From Caulobacterales bacterium (lineage in GTDB: Bacteria > Pseudomonadota > Alphaproteobacteria > Caulobacterales > Caulobacteraceae): DNA of 64,000 nucleotides. A program made the translations under genes and the position numbers. Within the stretch, counting starts at the first letter, position 1. Every line of letters begins with the position of its first letter. Under the pieces are notes generated by a model. The model was not told the origin of the DNA and ran no database searches. It saw only the letters and a program-made list of their open reading frames with translations. Shown piece after piece: positions 34,130 through 43,232 of the stretch. The DNA is taken from NCBI GenBank assembly GCA_947474395.1, contig CANJID010000004.1, positions 1-64,000 on the forward strand, written 5' to 3'.

Positions 34130-35107
34130 TCAGTTGTAGCGGGCGGTCTTCAGGTAGCGGCGGCGGTCGCTGGTGGTGACCTCCACGTCGAAGACATCGC
34201 CCTCGCGGTCAAGGGTCAGGGGGGCGGCGACCCCCGCCGAGCCGAGGCCCCACAAGGCGCGGTAGAAATCGGCGAGGGTGGCCACCGGCTCTCCGCCGAC
34301 GGCGAGGACCACGTCGCCTTCCTTCAGTCCGGCGCGGCGGGCAGGCCCCTCGCCGGCGAAGCCGATCAGCACGATCCGCTCGTCCTGTTCCTGGGCGTAG
34401 ACCCCCAGCCAGGGCCGGGCGGGGACGGAGGGCTTGCCCGCCAGGAGGTCGTCGAACACCGGCGGGAGCAGGTCGATCGGCACCACCATGTTGAGCGCCA
34501 GGGGCCGTCCGCCGGGCCCGCGCTGCTGCACCTGCAGGGAGCCGACGCCGAGGAGATCGCCCGCGGGGCCGATCATGGCCGCGCCGCCCCAGAAGGGGTG
34601 GGGGGGGCCGGTGAAGATGGCCTCGTCCAACAGGTATTCCCAGTAGCCGCTGAACTCCTGCTTGGCGAGAATGCGGGCGGCCACCGAGCGGGCGCGGCCG
34701 CCGGCGCCGCCGATCACCACCGGCTGGCCCACGGGCGCCCTGGTCGCGGCGCCGAGGGCGAGGGCGGGCAGTCCGAGGGGGTCGAGGGCCTGCACCAGGC
34801 CGAAGCCGGAGGCCTGGTCGTAGCCCAGGACGTGGCCCTGGACGGTCAGGCCGTCGGCGGTGGCCAGGGTGATCTCCTCGGCCTCGGTGACGAGATAGCC
34901 GATGGTCAGGACCAGGCCGTCCGAGCGGATCACTACGCCATTGCCGGCGCGGTCGACCCCGAGGGTTGCGGCGGTGAAGGCGTCGGGCGGGACCTTGGCG
35001 CTGAGGCCGACCACCGAGGCCAGGGCCCGGTCCAGGTCATAGGCGTAGTCTTCCGGGCGCGGCTGCGCCTCGGGGGAGACTTCCCAGTCGTCGAACTGTC
35101 CGGCCAC
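34130..35107 (-). CDS. HtrA-like PDZ protein lacking the catalytic triad
   Basis: A 325-residue protein with a trypsin-like fold (about residues 30-210) and a PDZ domain (about 220-305, RAGLKEGDVVLAVGGEPV). Aligned by motif to DegP/HtrA proteases, the catalytic His is Tyr71 (LVLTIGYLV), the Asp position is Phe102 (SGFGLVQA), and the Ser position is Trp173 (PFWGGAAM). It should therefore be inactive as a protease. No signal peptide or lipobox is visible. It probably acts as a binding or scaffold protein. Confidence 0.85.
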   Translation of the reverse strand: MAGQFDDWEVSPEAQPRPEDYAYDLDRALASVVGLSAKVPPDAFTAATLGVDRAGNGVVIRSDGLVLTIGYLVTEAEEITLATADGLTVQGHVLGYDQASGFGLVQALDPLGLPALALGAATRAPVGQPVVIGGAGGRARSVAARILAKQEFSGYWEYLLDEAIFTGPPHPFWGGAAMIGPAGDLLGVGSLQVQQRGPGGRPLALNMVVPIDLLPPVFDDLLAGKPSVPARPWLGVYAQEQDERIVLIGFAGEGPARRAGLKEGDVVLAVGGEPVATLADFYRALWGLGSAGVAAPLTLDREGDVFDVEVTTSDRRRYLKTARYN

Positions 35108-35193
35108 GCGGGGCGCCTCGCCAGTGGAAGGGCCACTGATCTAGCGCCCGCGCCGGGCGGCGCAAGAGATGATGCTTCCAAAGACGGGGAGTT

Positions 35194-35412
35194 TCAGAAG
35201 ACGCGCAGGAACTCGGCGAAATCGCGGGCGGCGGCCTCGCTCCACAGGGTGATGCGCTTCCTCTCCCACTGGCCCGAGGGCTCGGAGACGATTTCGGCGT
35301 GGCCGGCGAGCTCGCCCGCGTTCGACAGGCGCAGCTCCAGGAAGCGGTAGAGGGCGGTGGAGACCCGCTCGGCCTCGCGGCCGCAGCGAACGGTCATCTC
35401 AAGCCTGTGCAT
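35194..35412 (-). CDS. Small conserved hypothetical protein
   Basis: A 72-residue soluble protein of unknown function. It starts MHRLEMTVRCG and ends FAEFLRVF. The length and alternating charged/hydrophobic pattern suggest a small alpha/beta fold. No domain is recognised. It diverges from the MFS transporter gene. Confidence 0.65.
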   Translation of the reverse strand: MHRLEMTVRCGREAERVSTALYRFLELRLSNAGELAGHAEIVSEPSGQWERKRITLWSEAAARDFAEFLRVF

Positions 35413-35572
35413 CGATCCCGTCCCGTTTCGGTTCGCCTGGGAGGGGTTTGTGCAAATCCCGTTCCCCTGTGAGGCGAGAAAAACCCGGGCAGGGGAGCGA
35501 AAGCTGGACGATTGCGGGCAGGCCCCGTCCCGGCCATTGTCTATCGCCGCTAAAGGCCCGCGAAGGAAAACC

Positions 35573-36952
35573 ATGAGCGACACCGCCGCCGCCCCGCCGC
35601 CCCTGCGCACCTTCGACCGCTACTGGATGCTGATCGTCATCCTCCTGGTGGCCGTGTCGGGCTCTATCGACCGGACGATCCTGTCGACCCTGGGCCAGGC
35701 CATCAAGCAGGAGATGCGGCTCACCGACGCCCAGCTCGGATGGATGATCGGGCCGCCGTTCGCGATCTTTTACGCGGCCCTTGGCCTGCCCATCGCCCGC
35801 ATCGCCGAGCGCAAGAGCCGGACCTGGGTGATCGCGGCCTCCGTCCTGGTCTGGTCCGTCATGACCACCTTCTGCGGCTTCGCGCAGGGCTTCGCGCAGA
35901 TGTTTCTGTTCCGCATCGGCGTCGGGGTGGGGGAGGCCGGCGGCCAGCCCGCCTCCGCCTCGCTGATCTCGGACTATTTTCCGCCCATCCGCCGCCCCTT
36001 CGCCTTCGCCATCTACGGCCTCGGCATCCCCCTGGGCTCGATGATCGGCGGGATCGGCGGCGGCTGGGTGGCGCAGCATTACGGCTGGCGCGCGGCCTTC
36101 TTCTGGGTTGGCGTGCCGGGGCTGATCCTGGCGGCGCTGGCCGCCTTCACCGTGAAGGAGGCGCCGCGCGGCCACTCGGAGGGTGTTCAGGTGGCGGCGG
36201 CGCCGCCGTCCCTGGCCGCTGCGATCAAGCTGCTGTGGGCCAAACGATCTTTCAGGAATTTGCTGATCGGGGCGGCGCTCGCCAACCTCGCCACCAACGG
36301 CATCCTGCCCTTCACCGTGCCCTTCCTGGTGCGCACCTTCCATCTGCCCACGGCCAAGGCGGGCCTGCTGTTCGGCATCGTCAGCGGCGTGGCGGGCGGG
36401 CTGGGCGCCCTGGCCGGCGGCTACGCGGCCACCGTCATGGCGAAGCGTGACCGGCGTTGGTACATGTTCACCCCCGCCATCGGTCTCCTCCTGGCCGCGC
36501 CCGTCTACTGGGTCGCCTTCAGCCAGGGGACCTACCAGGCCGCCGCCGCGGTGCTCTTCGTCGCCGTGATGTTCCACTTCGCCTACACCAGCCCGACCTA
36601 CGCCACCGCGCAGAACTTCGTGGAGCCGAGGATGCGGGCCTCGGTCCAGGCGATCCTGGGGATATCCATGACCCTGGTGGGCTCGGGCCTTGGGCCGGTG
36701 CTCAGCGGCATGGTCAGCGACCGTTTCGCCACCCGCGCCTTCACCCTCGGCGAATACGCCCGGCTCTGCCCCGGCGGGCGGCCGTCGGAGGGGGCCCTGC
36801 CGATGCTTGTCCAGGCCTGCGGAAAGGCCTCGGCCACGGGCGTGCAGCAGGCGATGATGTGCTCGGCGGTCCTTTGCCTGTGGGCCATGGTGCACTACCT
36901 CCTGGCCTCGCGGAACCTGCGCGAAGACCTGACCCCGGCCGCCGCCGCATGA
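35573..36952 (+). CDS. MFS transporter (Spinster-like)
   Basis: A 459-residue transporter with twelve predicted helices. The N-terminus LVAVSGSIDRTILSTLGQAIKQEM, loop motif LPIARIAERKSRTWVIA and GVGVGEAGGQPASASLISDYFPP are typical of spinster/hexuronate-type MFS proteins found with aromatic catabolic genes. Its stop overlaps the SnoaL-like gene start (ATGA). Substrate unknown. Confidence 0.88.
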   Translation: MSDTAAAPPPLRTFDRYWMLIVILLVAVSGSIDRTILSTLGQAIKQEMRLTDAQLGWMIGPPFAIFYAALGLPIARIAERKSRTWVIAASVLVWSVMTTFCGFAQGFAQMFLFRIGVGVGEAGGQPASASLISDYFPPIRRPFAFAIYGLGIPLGSMIGGIGGGWVAQHYGWRAAFFWVGVPGLILAALAAFTVKEAPRGHSEGVQVAAAPPSLAAAIKLLWAKRSFRNLLIGAALANLATNGILPFTVPFLVRTFHLPTAKAGLLFGIVSGVAGGLGALAGGYAATVMAKRDRRWYMFTPAIGLLLAAPVYWVAFSQGTYQAAAAVLFVAVMFHFAYTSPTYATAQNFVEPRMRASVQAILGISMTLVGSGLGPVLSGMVSDRFATRAFTLGEYARLCPGGRPSEGALPMLVQACGKASATGVQQAMMCSAVLCLWAMVHYLLASRNLREDLTPAAAA

Positions 36953-37347
36953 CGCCGGCGATCACGGAAGAGGCGTTCCGGGCCTATATCGCGGCCTTCA
37001 ACCGGGACGACTACGAAGCCTTTTCCGGCCGCTACGCCGAGGACGTGCTGCTGGTCCTCGGCGGCAAGCGGGAGCTGCGCGGCCGCCAGGCGGTGATCGA
37101 CTTCTACAAGGGGGTGAAGGACGCCACCCACCGGCAGATCAAGATCAACCGCCTGATCATCGGCGAGGACGGGGTGGGGGCGGAGCTGGAATCCACCTTC
37201 ACCGCCCTGGAGGACCTGCCCGAGGGCGTGCTGGCCAAGCGCCTGAAGAAGGGGGAGACCTACCACCACATCACCTTCGCCCTGTTCGACATCGGCCCCG
37301 ACGGGCGCTTCACCCGCATCCGTTCGGCGCGCTACCAGAGCGACTGA
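36949..37347 (+). CDS. SnoaL-like/NTF2-fold protein
   Basis: A 132-residue cystatin-like alpha+beta cone protein. RAYIAAFNRDDYEAFSGRYAEDVLLVLGGKRELRGRQAVIDFYKGV and the later ESTFTALEDLP are typical. Related to the protein at 45229 along most of its length. Family members are isomerases, cyclases or dehydratases for hydrophobic intermediates. Translationally coupled to the MFS gene. Confidence 0.85.
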   Translation: MTPAITEEAFRAYIAAFNRDDYEAFSGRYAEDVLLVLGGKRELRGRQAVIDFYKGVKDATHRQIKINRLIIGEDGVGAELESTFTALEDLPEGVLAKRLKKGETYHHITFALFDIGPDGRFTRIRSARYQSD

Positions 37348-37378
37348 CGAGAGGCTGCGAAGCGGTCATTGTGGGCGG

Positions 37379-39232
37379 ATGTCCCGGCTCGTCGCCCTGG
37401 TCGCCGCGCTTCTCGGCGCTGTCCTGATCGCCGCCCTCGCCGCCCGCCCGCCGGGGCCCCTGGCGGTGAACGCGGACGCGGTCCTGTTCTCCGCGGACCG
37501 CGCCTTCGTCGACATCCGCGAGATGGCCCGCGCGCCCCATCCCACCGGCTCGCCCGAGCAGGCGCGGGTGCGCGCCTACCTTGTCGGGCGGCTGCGAGCC
37601 GTCGGCCTGGAAGCGCGCACCGAGACCGTCCCCTTCAGCCGGAAGGGTCGCGAGCGGCTGGAGCGGTGGGGCGGGCCCGCGGCCCTCGGCAGGGACCCGG
37701 AGAACGTGGTGGCGGTGCTGCCAGGGCGCGATCACACCGGACCGGCTGTCCTGCTGATGGCCCACTACGACACGGTCTGGGGCTCCCCCGGCGCGGCCGA
37801 CGACGGCGCAGGCGTCGCGGCGATGCTGGAGATCGCCCGGGCGCTCAAGGCGGGGCCGCCCCCGGTTCGCGACGTAGTCCTGCTCTTCACCGACGCGGAG
37901 GAGCTGAACGGCGACGGCGCCCTCGGCTTCTTCGAGCGCGATCCCCTGGCGGCGCGCATCGGCGTGGCGGTCAACCTGGAGGCCCGGGGCGCGGGCGGCC
38001 GGGCGGTGATGTTCGAGACGGGTCCGGAGAACGGCGCCATGGCGAGGCTCTACGCCCGCGCGGTGCGCCAGCCCACGGCCCAGTCCCTGGCCGCCTTCAT
38101 CTACAAGGTGATGCCCAACTTCACCGACTTCACTCTGGCGAGGCAGCGGGGGATCGGCGGCGTCAACTTCGCCTTCATGGGCCGGGCCGGGCTCTACCAT
38201 TCGCCCCTGGCCACCGCCGACGCCGTCGAGCCCGGCTCGGTGCAGCATCTGGGCGGCCAAGCCCTCGACATCGTGCGGGCCCTGGCCATGGCGCCGGCCC
38301 TGCCCGCCAAGGCGCCGGACGCGGCCTTCGGCGACGTCCTCGGCCTGTTCCTCCTCGCCTATCCGGCCTGGGCGGGGTGGATCGTACTGGCGACGGCGGG
38401 CGCGCTGCTGGCGTTGGCGCTCGTCCGGCTGCGGGCGGCGGACGGTCCGACCTGGCGCGAGGTCGGGAGGGGCGGACTGCTGGCCCTGGCGCTGGTCCTG
38501 CACGCGGGCCTGGCGCTCTACGCTTTCGATGCTCTCTCCATCGCCCCGACCCGCAACTATTACGACCGGCTGGCGGCGCTCCCTCGACTGGAGCTGCAGG
38601 CCGCGCTGATCGGCCTCGCCGCCCTGGTCCTGGCCTTCAGCCGCTGGACCATCCGGGCACGCTGGGCGCCCCTCCCGGCCGCCGTCCTCCTCGTCGCCAT
38701 CGCCGTGCACGGGAAAGCCTTCGGGTTCGCCATCCCCGTCGCTGTCGCCGCGGGGGGCCTCGCCTTCCTGGCGGTGAAGAAGCCGGTGGGGACCTGGGCG
38801 ATCTGGATGGGAACGGCCCTGCTGGTGCTGCTGCTGGCGCTCGCCGCCCAGGTCGCCGCGCCCACCACAACGCCTCTGCTCGCCTGGCCCCTGCTGCTCA
38901 CGGCCGCCGTCGCCGCCCTCGCCGCGACCCTCGACCCAATGCTCCGCAAGCCGCCCGTCCTGGCCGTGCTGGCGGTGGCGGGCGCGGTTTCCGCGGCCTT
39001 CGTGCTTGGCCTCGCCCACCTCGCCTTCCTGGGGGTGGGAAGCGAGCTGCCCATGACCATGGCGGCCTTTCTGTTGCTGGTCTCCCTGGCCATGGCGCCC
39101 CTGCTGCGCGACGCCGTCCCGCCCCGCCCGGCCGCCGTGATCGCCCTGGTCCTGCTGCTGGGGGCGGGCGGCATCGCCCTCTCGGTCCGGCTTGCGCCCC
39201 TTTCGCCCACGGTCGCCGTCTATAGCCGCTGA
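37379..39232 (+). CDS. M28 family zinc peptidase with membrane domain
   Basis: A 617-residue protein. An N-terminal signal anchor is followed by the M28 peptidase domain (about 30-310): MAHYDTVWGSPGAADDGAGVAAMLE supplies the first His and bridging Asp, and FTDAEELNGDGALGF has the Glu-Glu. PNFTDFTLARQRG and the AGLYHSPLATADAV segment carry the last His. The C-terminal half holds about eight transmembrane helices. Probably an aminopeptidase in the periplasmic face of the inner membrane. Confidence 0.9.
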   Translation: MSRLVALVAALLGAVLIAALAARPPGPLAVNADAVLFSADRAFVDIREMARAPHPTGSPEQARVRAYLVGRLRAVGLEARTETVPFSRKGRERLERWGGPAALGRDPENVVAVLPGRDHTGPAVLLMAHYDTVWGSPGAADDGAGVAAMLEIARALKAGPPPVRDVVLLFTDAEELNGDGALGFFERDPLAARIGVAVNLEARGAGGRAVMFETGPENGAMARLYARAVRQPTAQSLAAFIYKVMPNFTDFTLARQRGIGGVNFAFMGRAGLYHSPLATADAVEPGSVQHLGGQALDIVRALAMAPALPAKAPDAAFGDVLGLFLLAYPAWAGWIVLATAGALLALALVRLRAADGPTWREVGRGGLLALALVLHAGLALYAFDALSIAPTRNYYDRLAALPRLELQAALIGLAALVLAFSRWTIRARWAPLPAAVLLVAIAVHGKAFGFAIPVAVAAGGLAFLAVKKPVGTWAIWMGTALLVLLLALAAQVAAPTTTPLLAWPLLLTAAVAALAATLDPMLRKPPVLAVLAVAGAVSAAFVLGLAHLAFLGVGSELPMTMAAFLLLVSLAMAPLLRDAVPPRPAAVIALVLLLGAGGIALSVRLAPLSPTVAVYSR

Positions 39233-39312
39233 GCTGCGCGTGCTTTCCAGGCGCGCGCAACGGTATAGATTGTTCGGATGGCGAACCGTTCGGGTGTCGG
39301 GGGGAAGATCTG

Positions 39313-40119
39313 ATGAAGACGTCCAAGCTGAGCTGGGTGTGCCTCGCGGCCACGGTGGCGCTGACGCCGGTCGGCGCGCTTGCCGGTCAGCCGGCCGGCC
39401 CCCCGCCGGCGCCGATCGATCCGCAGTACCTGTCGCCGCCGACCTCCAAGCGGGTGACCGACACCTCCGGTATCAACGGCGTGTGGGAGACCTGGCTCGG
39501 CCGCAACGACCCCGCCCATCCGCCCTCGCCGAACATTCCCCCCGCGCCGCTGAAGCCTGAGTACCAGGCCAAGGTGGACGCGACGGCGCGCGCCAACCGC
39601 GAGGCCACCGCCAAGGGGCTGCCGCCGACAACGGCCTGGAGCCAGTGCCTGCCCGAGGGCTTCCCCTCGATGATGCGGTCAGGATCCTTCGCCGTGGAGA
39701 TGCTGGTCACGCCGGGACAGGTGACCATGATCAACGAGCTCTTGAACCAGGTGCACCGAATCTATCTGGACGAGCCCCAGGGCAGGATCGGCGAGGTGGA
39801 GCCTGTGTTCTTCGGCCACTCCGTCGGCCATTGGGAAGGCGACACCCTGGTGGTGGACACCATCGGCGTGAAGGAGGACGCGCTCTTCCGCGACACGCCC
39901 CACTCGGACCAGCAGCGGATCGTAGAGCGCATCCGGCTGATCTCGCCCGACTGGCTGGAGGATCAGACCACGATCGAGGACCCGGTCGTCCTCACCGGCC
40001 CGTGGAAGTTCACCTGGATCATGAAGCGCAACAACCCCGCCAAGCTCCAGGAATACGTCTGCGAAGCCAACCGCGAGTACGACGACAACGGCGCCCAGCG
40101 GCTGAGGGTCAGCCGGTAG
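39313..40119 (+). CDS. Secreted WEGD-family protein, copy 3
   Basis: A 268-residue exported protein, signal peptide ending ALAGQ. Features: SGINGVWETWLGRND, CLPEGFPSMMRSG, TPGQVTMINELLNQVHRIYL, HSVGHWEGDTLVVDTIGV, and HSDQQRIVERIRLISPDWLEDQTTIEDPVVLTGPWKF. This is the most complete example of the family motif set. It ends shortly before a CmcJ-like gene on the same strand. Function unknown. Confidence 0.82.
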   Translation: MKTSKLSWVCLAATVALTPVGALAGQPAGPPPAPIDPQYLSPPTSKRVTDTSGINGVWETWLGRNDPAHPPSPNIPPAPLKPEYQAKVDATARANREATAKGLPPTTAWSQCLPEGFPSMMRSGSFAVEMLVTPGQVTMINELLNQVHRIYLDEPQGRIGEVEPVFFGHSVGHWEGDTLVVDTIGVKEDALFRDTPHSDQQRIVERIRLISPDWLEDQTTIEDPVVLTGPWKFTWIMKRNNPAKLQEYVCEANREYDDNGAQRLRVSR

Positions 40120-40183
40120 GCTCGCTCGACTCGGGGGCGCTTTTCGGCGAGCCTTGAGCCCGCAGAAGCACGAGGAAAGCGCC

Positions 40184-41017
40184 ATGCTCACGGCGGAGAG
40201 GACGCGGCCCGGCGCCGCCGTCGAGACCGTCATCCACTATGTCGATCCGGCGGCCCCCATCGGCGCGCACCATGACACCGACCCCAGCCGCTCGACCCTC
40301 GCCCTGAACGCCCATGTGGTGCAAGTCCAGGACGCCCGGCCGCTCGCGGACAGCCTCGACCTGGAGACCAACGGCTTCATCTTCGTCCGTAGCCCCACGG
40401 CGGTGACCAACTTCGAGAACCGTGAGCAGCGGGAAGGCGCCTATTACGCCGAGGCCCGCGAGCTGGTGCGCGCGCTGACCGGGGCGGAAGAGGTGCTGGT
40501 GTTCGGCGACGGGGTGCGCAACGGCGCTCCGGACGCGCCCGCCGGGACGCGCGCGCCGGTGTTCAACGCGCACATCGACTATAACGAGGACACCATCCGG
40601 GCGATCGCGCGCGACAACCTGCCGGCCGAGGACGCGCAACGCCTGCTGGCCGGCCGCATCGTGCTGATCAATCTGTGGCGGCCGATCACCCCCATCGAGA
40701 GCAATCCCCTGGCCGTCTGCGACGCCGCCTCGGTGGAGCGGGGCGACCTGGTGCACGGGCCCATCGGCGGGCGCTCGCTTTCGGGGGTGGACCAGGCGGC
40801 GGGCTATAACCTGGCGCACAATCCGGGCCATCGCTGGTGGTACGTTTCGGACATGCAGCCGGACGAGGTGCTGGTGTTCAAGCTCTGCGACACCGACCGG
40901 GATCGCGTGCAGTGGACCGCCCACGCCTCGTTCCACGACCCCAACAGCCGTCCCGGCGCGGCGCCCCGGCGCTCCATCGAGCTGCGCACCCTGGCCTTCT
41001 TCCCCGACCAGGCATGA
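40184..41017 (+). CDS. CmcJ/NvfI family oxidoreductase, copy 2
   Basis: A 277-residue relative of the protein at 21966. It keeps FNAHIDYNED (possible HxD site), INLWRPITPIESNPLAVC, and YNLAHNPGHRWWYVSDMQPDEVLVFKLCD. ATG 40184 follows GAGGAAAG; the upstream TTG at 40154 is less likely. Its stop overlaps the CoA transferase start (ATGA), so the two act together. It probably oxidises a pathway intermediate activated or deactivated by CoA. Confidence 0.85.
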   Translation: MLTAERTRPGAAVETVIHYVDPAAPIGAHHDTDPSRSTLALNAHVVQVQDARPLADSLDLETNGFIFVRSPTAVTNFENREQREGAYYAEARELVRALTGAEEVLVFGDGVRNGAPDAPAGTRAPVFNAHIDYNEDTIRAIARDNLPAEDAQRLLAGRIVLINLWRPITPIESNPLAVCDAASVERGDLVHGPIGGRSLSGVDQAAGYNLAHNPGHRWWYVSDMQPDEVLVFKLCDTDRDRVQWTAHASFHDPNSRPGAAPRRSIELRTLAFFPDQA

Positions 41018-42150
41018 AGCCTCTGGAAGGTGTGCGGATCGTCTCGATCGAGCAGTACGCGGCCGGCCCCTACGGCACCATGCTGCTGGCGGGCCTCGGC
41101 GCCGAAGTCATCAAGATCGAGAACCCGTCCGTCGGGGGCGACCCGGCCCGCTACACCGGCCCGCACCTGCTGGGCGACGCGGACAGCCAGTATTTCCAGA
41201 CCTGGAATGCGGGGAAGCGCAGCGTCGCCCTCGACCTGAAGTCGCCCGAGGGTCGGCGCGATTTCGAGGGTCTGGTCGCGACCGCGGACGCGGTGGTCAA
41301 CAACCTGCGCGGCGACCAGCCCGCCAGGCTCGGGCTCGACTATGCGGCCCTGAAAGCCATCAAGGCGGACATTGTCTGCGCCCACATCTCGGCCTATGGG
41401 CGGGACAACAGCCGCGCGGCCTGGCCGGGTTACGACTACCTGATGCAGGCCGAGGCCGGGATCATGAGCCTGACCGGCGAGCCGGAGGGTCCCCCCTCCC
41501 GCTGCGGCGGCCCCTCGATGATCGACTACACCACCGGAGCGACGGCCATGGTGGGGCTCCTCTCAGCCCTGCTGGCGTCCCGGCGCACGGGCATGGGCTG
41601 CGACGTGGACGTATCGCTGTTCGACGTGGCCCTGCACCAGCTCGGCTATGTCGGGACCTGGTTCCTCAACACCGGGGAGGCGGCGACCCGCCAACCCCGC
41701 AGCGGCCACTTCTCCGTGGCCCCGGTGCAGACCTTCCCCACCGCGGACGGTTGGGTCTCGATCATGTGCATGACCGAGGCTTTCTGGCGGGCGCTGCTGA
41801 AGGTGTTGGGGCGCGAGGACCTCGCACTGGACCCGCGCTTTACCGACATCCCCGCCCGCTTCGCCCATCGGGGCGAGCTGACGGCAGCCCTGGACGCCGA
41901 GTTCAAACGCCACAGGACGGATCACTGGCTGACGGCGCTAGGCGGCGTCCTGCCCATCGCACCCGTCCGTGACGTTGGCGAGGCCCTGACCAATCCGTTC
42001 GTGCAGGCGGTGGGCATGGTGCAGACGGTCCCGCATCCTGCGGACCCCGCGCTGAAGTTGATGGCGAGCCCGATCCTGATCGACGGGGAGCGCTCGGCCG
42101 TGGGCGTCTGCCCGCCGCTCGGGGCGGACAACAAGTCTCTGCTGGGCTAG
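41014..42150 (+). CDS. CaiB/BaiF family CoA transferase
   Basis: A 378-residue class III CoA transferase. MKPLEGVRIVSIEQYAAGPYGTMLLAGLGAEVIKIENP is the signature N-terminus, with RSVALDLKSPEG, the active-site Asp in the NNLRGDQPARLGLDYAAL region, and a typical DVSLFDVALHQL. It transfers CoA between carboxylic acids, typically to start catabolism of an aromatic, steroid or terpenoid acid. Coupled to the CmcJ-like gene. Converges on the DUF6644 gene with overlapping stop codons. Confidence 0.92.
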   Translation: MKPLEGVRIVSIEQYAAGPYGTMLLAGLGAEVIKIENPSVGGDPARYTGPHLLGDADSQYFQTWNAGKRSVALDLKSPEGRRDFEGLVATADAVVNNLRGDQPARLGLDYAALKAIKADIVCAHISAYGRDNSRAAWPGYDYLMQAEAGIMSLTGEPEGPPSRCGGPSMIDYTTGATAMVGLLSALLASRRTGMGCDVDVSLFDVALHQLGYVGTWFLNTGEAATRQPRSGHFSVAPVQTFPTADGWVSIMCMTEAFWRALLKVLGREDLALDPRFTDIPARFAHRGELTAALDAEFKRHRTDHWLTALGGVLPIAPVRDVGEALTNPFVQAVGMVQTVPHPADPALKLMASPILIDGERSAVGVCPPLGADNKSLLG

Positions 42151-42695
42151 GGCGCCGAGGCGGGCGCGGCGACGGGAGTCGGTTCGAAGCCGACGTCGCC
42201 GTAGGCCTCGAAGGTGGGCAGGAGACGCCCGCCCAGGATCACCAGCAGCCAGAAGGTCAGGGACAGGATCGCCGTGGTCCGGATCATGGTCGGGACCTTG
42301 GCGCCCTCGGGCAGGGCCAGGAGCTTCTTCTCCTCGGCGAAGGTGAACCAGAGGGCGTTCAGCCCCGCCAGGACCACCACCGCCATCTTCAGTTTGAAGA
42401 GGGGGTTGGGCCAGTACATGAACGGGTCCGAGGTGAAGAGGACGAAGCCGGAGATCAGGTTGATGGCGAAGCCCAGGATCGCCACCGGGACCAGCTTCAG
42501 CACCGTCGCGTAGGAGACGTTTTTCGCCACCCCGAGGATGCGCAGGTCCACCAGGAGGAGCGCGCCCACCAGCATCGACAGACCTATGAAGTGCAGGGTC
42601 TCCGAGACGCTGAAGGCCCACGGGATGTCGCGCACCGCGTCGCCGACGGGGTTGTCGCGGAACAGGTGCAGAATGTCGGTCTGGAGGTCAGCCAT
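42147..42695 (-). CDS. DUF6644 membrane protein, copy 1
   Basis: A 182-residue protein with four transmembrane helices: SETLHFIGLSMLVGALLLVDLRILG and GFAINLISGFVLFT are typical of DUF6644. A conserved His in the first helix (LHFIGL) is a candidate haem or metal ligand. It overlaps the neighbour at 42688 by eight bases. Function unknown; perhaps redox-linked. Confidence 0.8.
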   Translation of the reverse strand: MADLQTDILHLFRDNPVGDAVRDIPWAFSVSETLHFIGLSMLVGALLLVDLRILGVAKNVSYATVLKLVPVAILGFAINLISGFVLFTSDPFMYWPNPLFKLKMAVVVLAGLNALWFTFAEEKKLLALPEGAKVPTMIRTTAILSLTFWLLVILGGRLLPTFEAYGDVGFEPTPVAAPASAP

Positions 42696-43185
42696 CGAGC
42701 GAGATGTTCGGCTTGAGGGTGTAGGCGATGTAGCGCCCCGCGACGATCGCACCGATCCACAGCAGGGCCGAGATCACGGCCCAGACCTTGGCCGCGGGCG
42801 GGAAGCGCACCTCGCCGTCGAGGGGGTCGAGCGAGGCTGTGATCTTGCCCATGATCCAGAGGGACAGGCCCCCGAGCGCGATCAGGGCGAGCTTCAGCTG
42901 GAACGTCCAGTTGAAGAGGATGGTCGAGGCCTCGGAGACGAACATCAGCACGCCCGAGGCCGCGTTCATGGCGAAGCCGATCCAGCCAAGGCCGACCAGG
43001 CTCTGGAAGGTGCGGAGCGGCAGGCCCTTGGGATAGCCCAGGGTGCGCAGGTCGAAGATCAGCACCAGCCCGACCACGATCCCCATCCCCACGGCGTGGA
43101 AACAGAGCAGGATCGGGTGGGCGAAGGCGTCAGACTGAATGAACTGGCCGAGCCACGTGTTCTCGAGCCAGGTGAGCACCTCCAT
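42688..43185 (-). CDS. DUF6644 membrane protein, copy 2
   Basis: A 165-residue paralogue of the protein downstream: ENTWLGQFIQSDAFAHPILLCFHAVGMGIVVGLVLIFDLRTLGYPKG and GFAMNAASGVLMFVSEA. Four predicted helices and conserved His residues in the first helix region. Adjacent, overlapping genes suggest a heteromer. Function unknown. Confidence 0.8.
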   Translation of the reverse strand: MEVLTWLENTWLGQFIQSDAFAHPILLCFHAVGMGIVVGLVLIFDLRTLGYPKGLPLRTFQSLVGLGWIGFAMNAASGVLMFVSEASTILFNWTFQLKLALIALGGLSLWIMGKITASLDPLDGEVRFPPAAKVWAVISALLWIGAIVAGRYIAYTLKPNISLDG

Positions 43186-43232
43186 ACGGGCGCCTCTCCT
43201 TTGATGAAGGCGCTACGCCCGCGGGATTGGCG

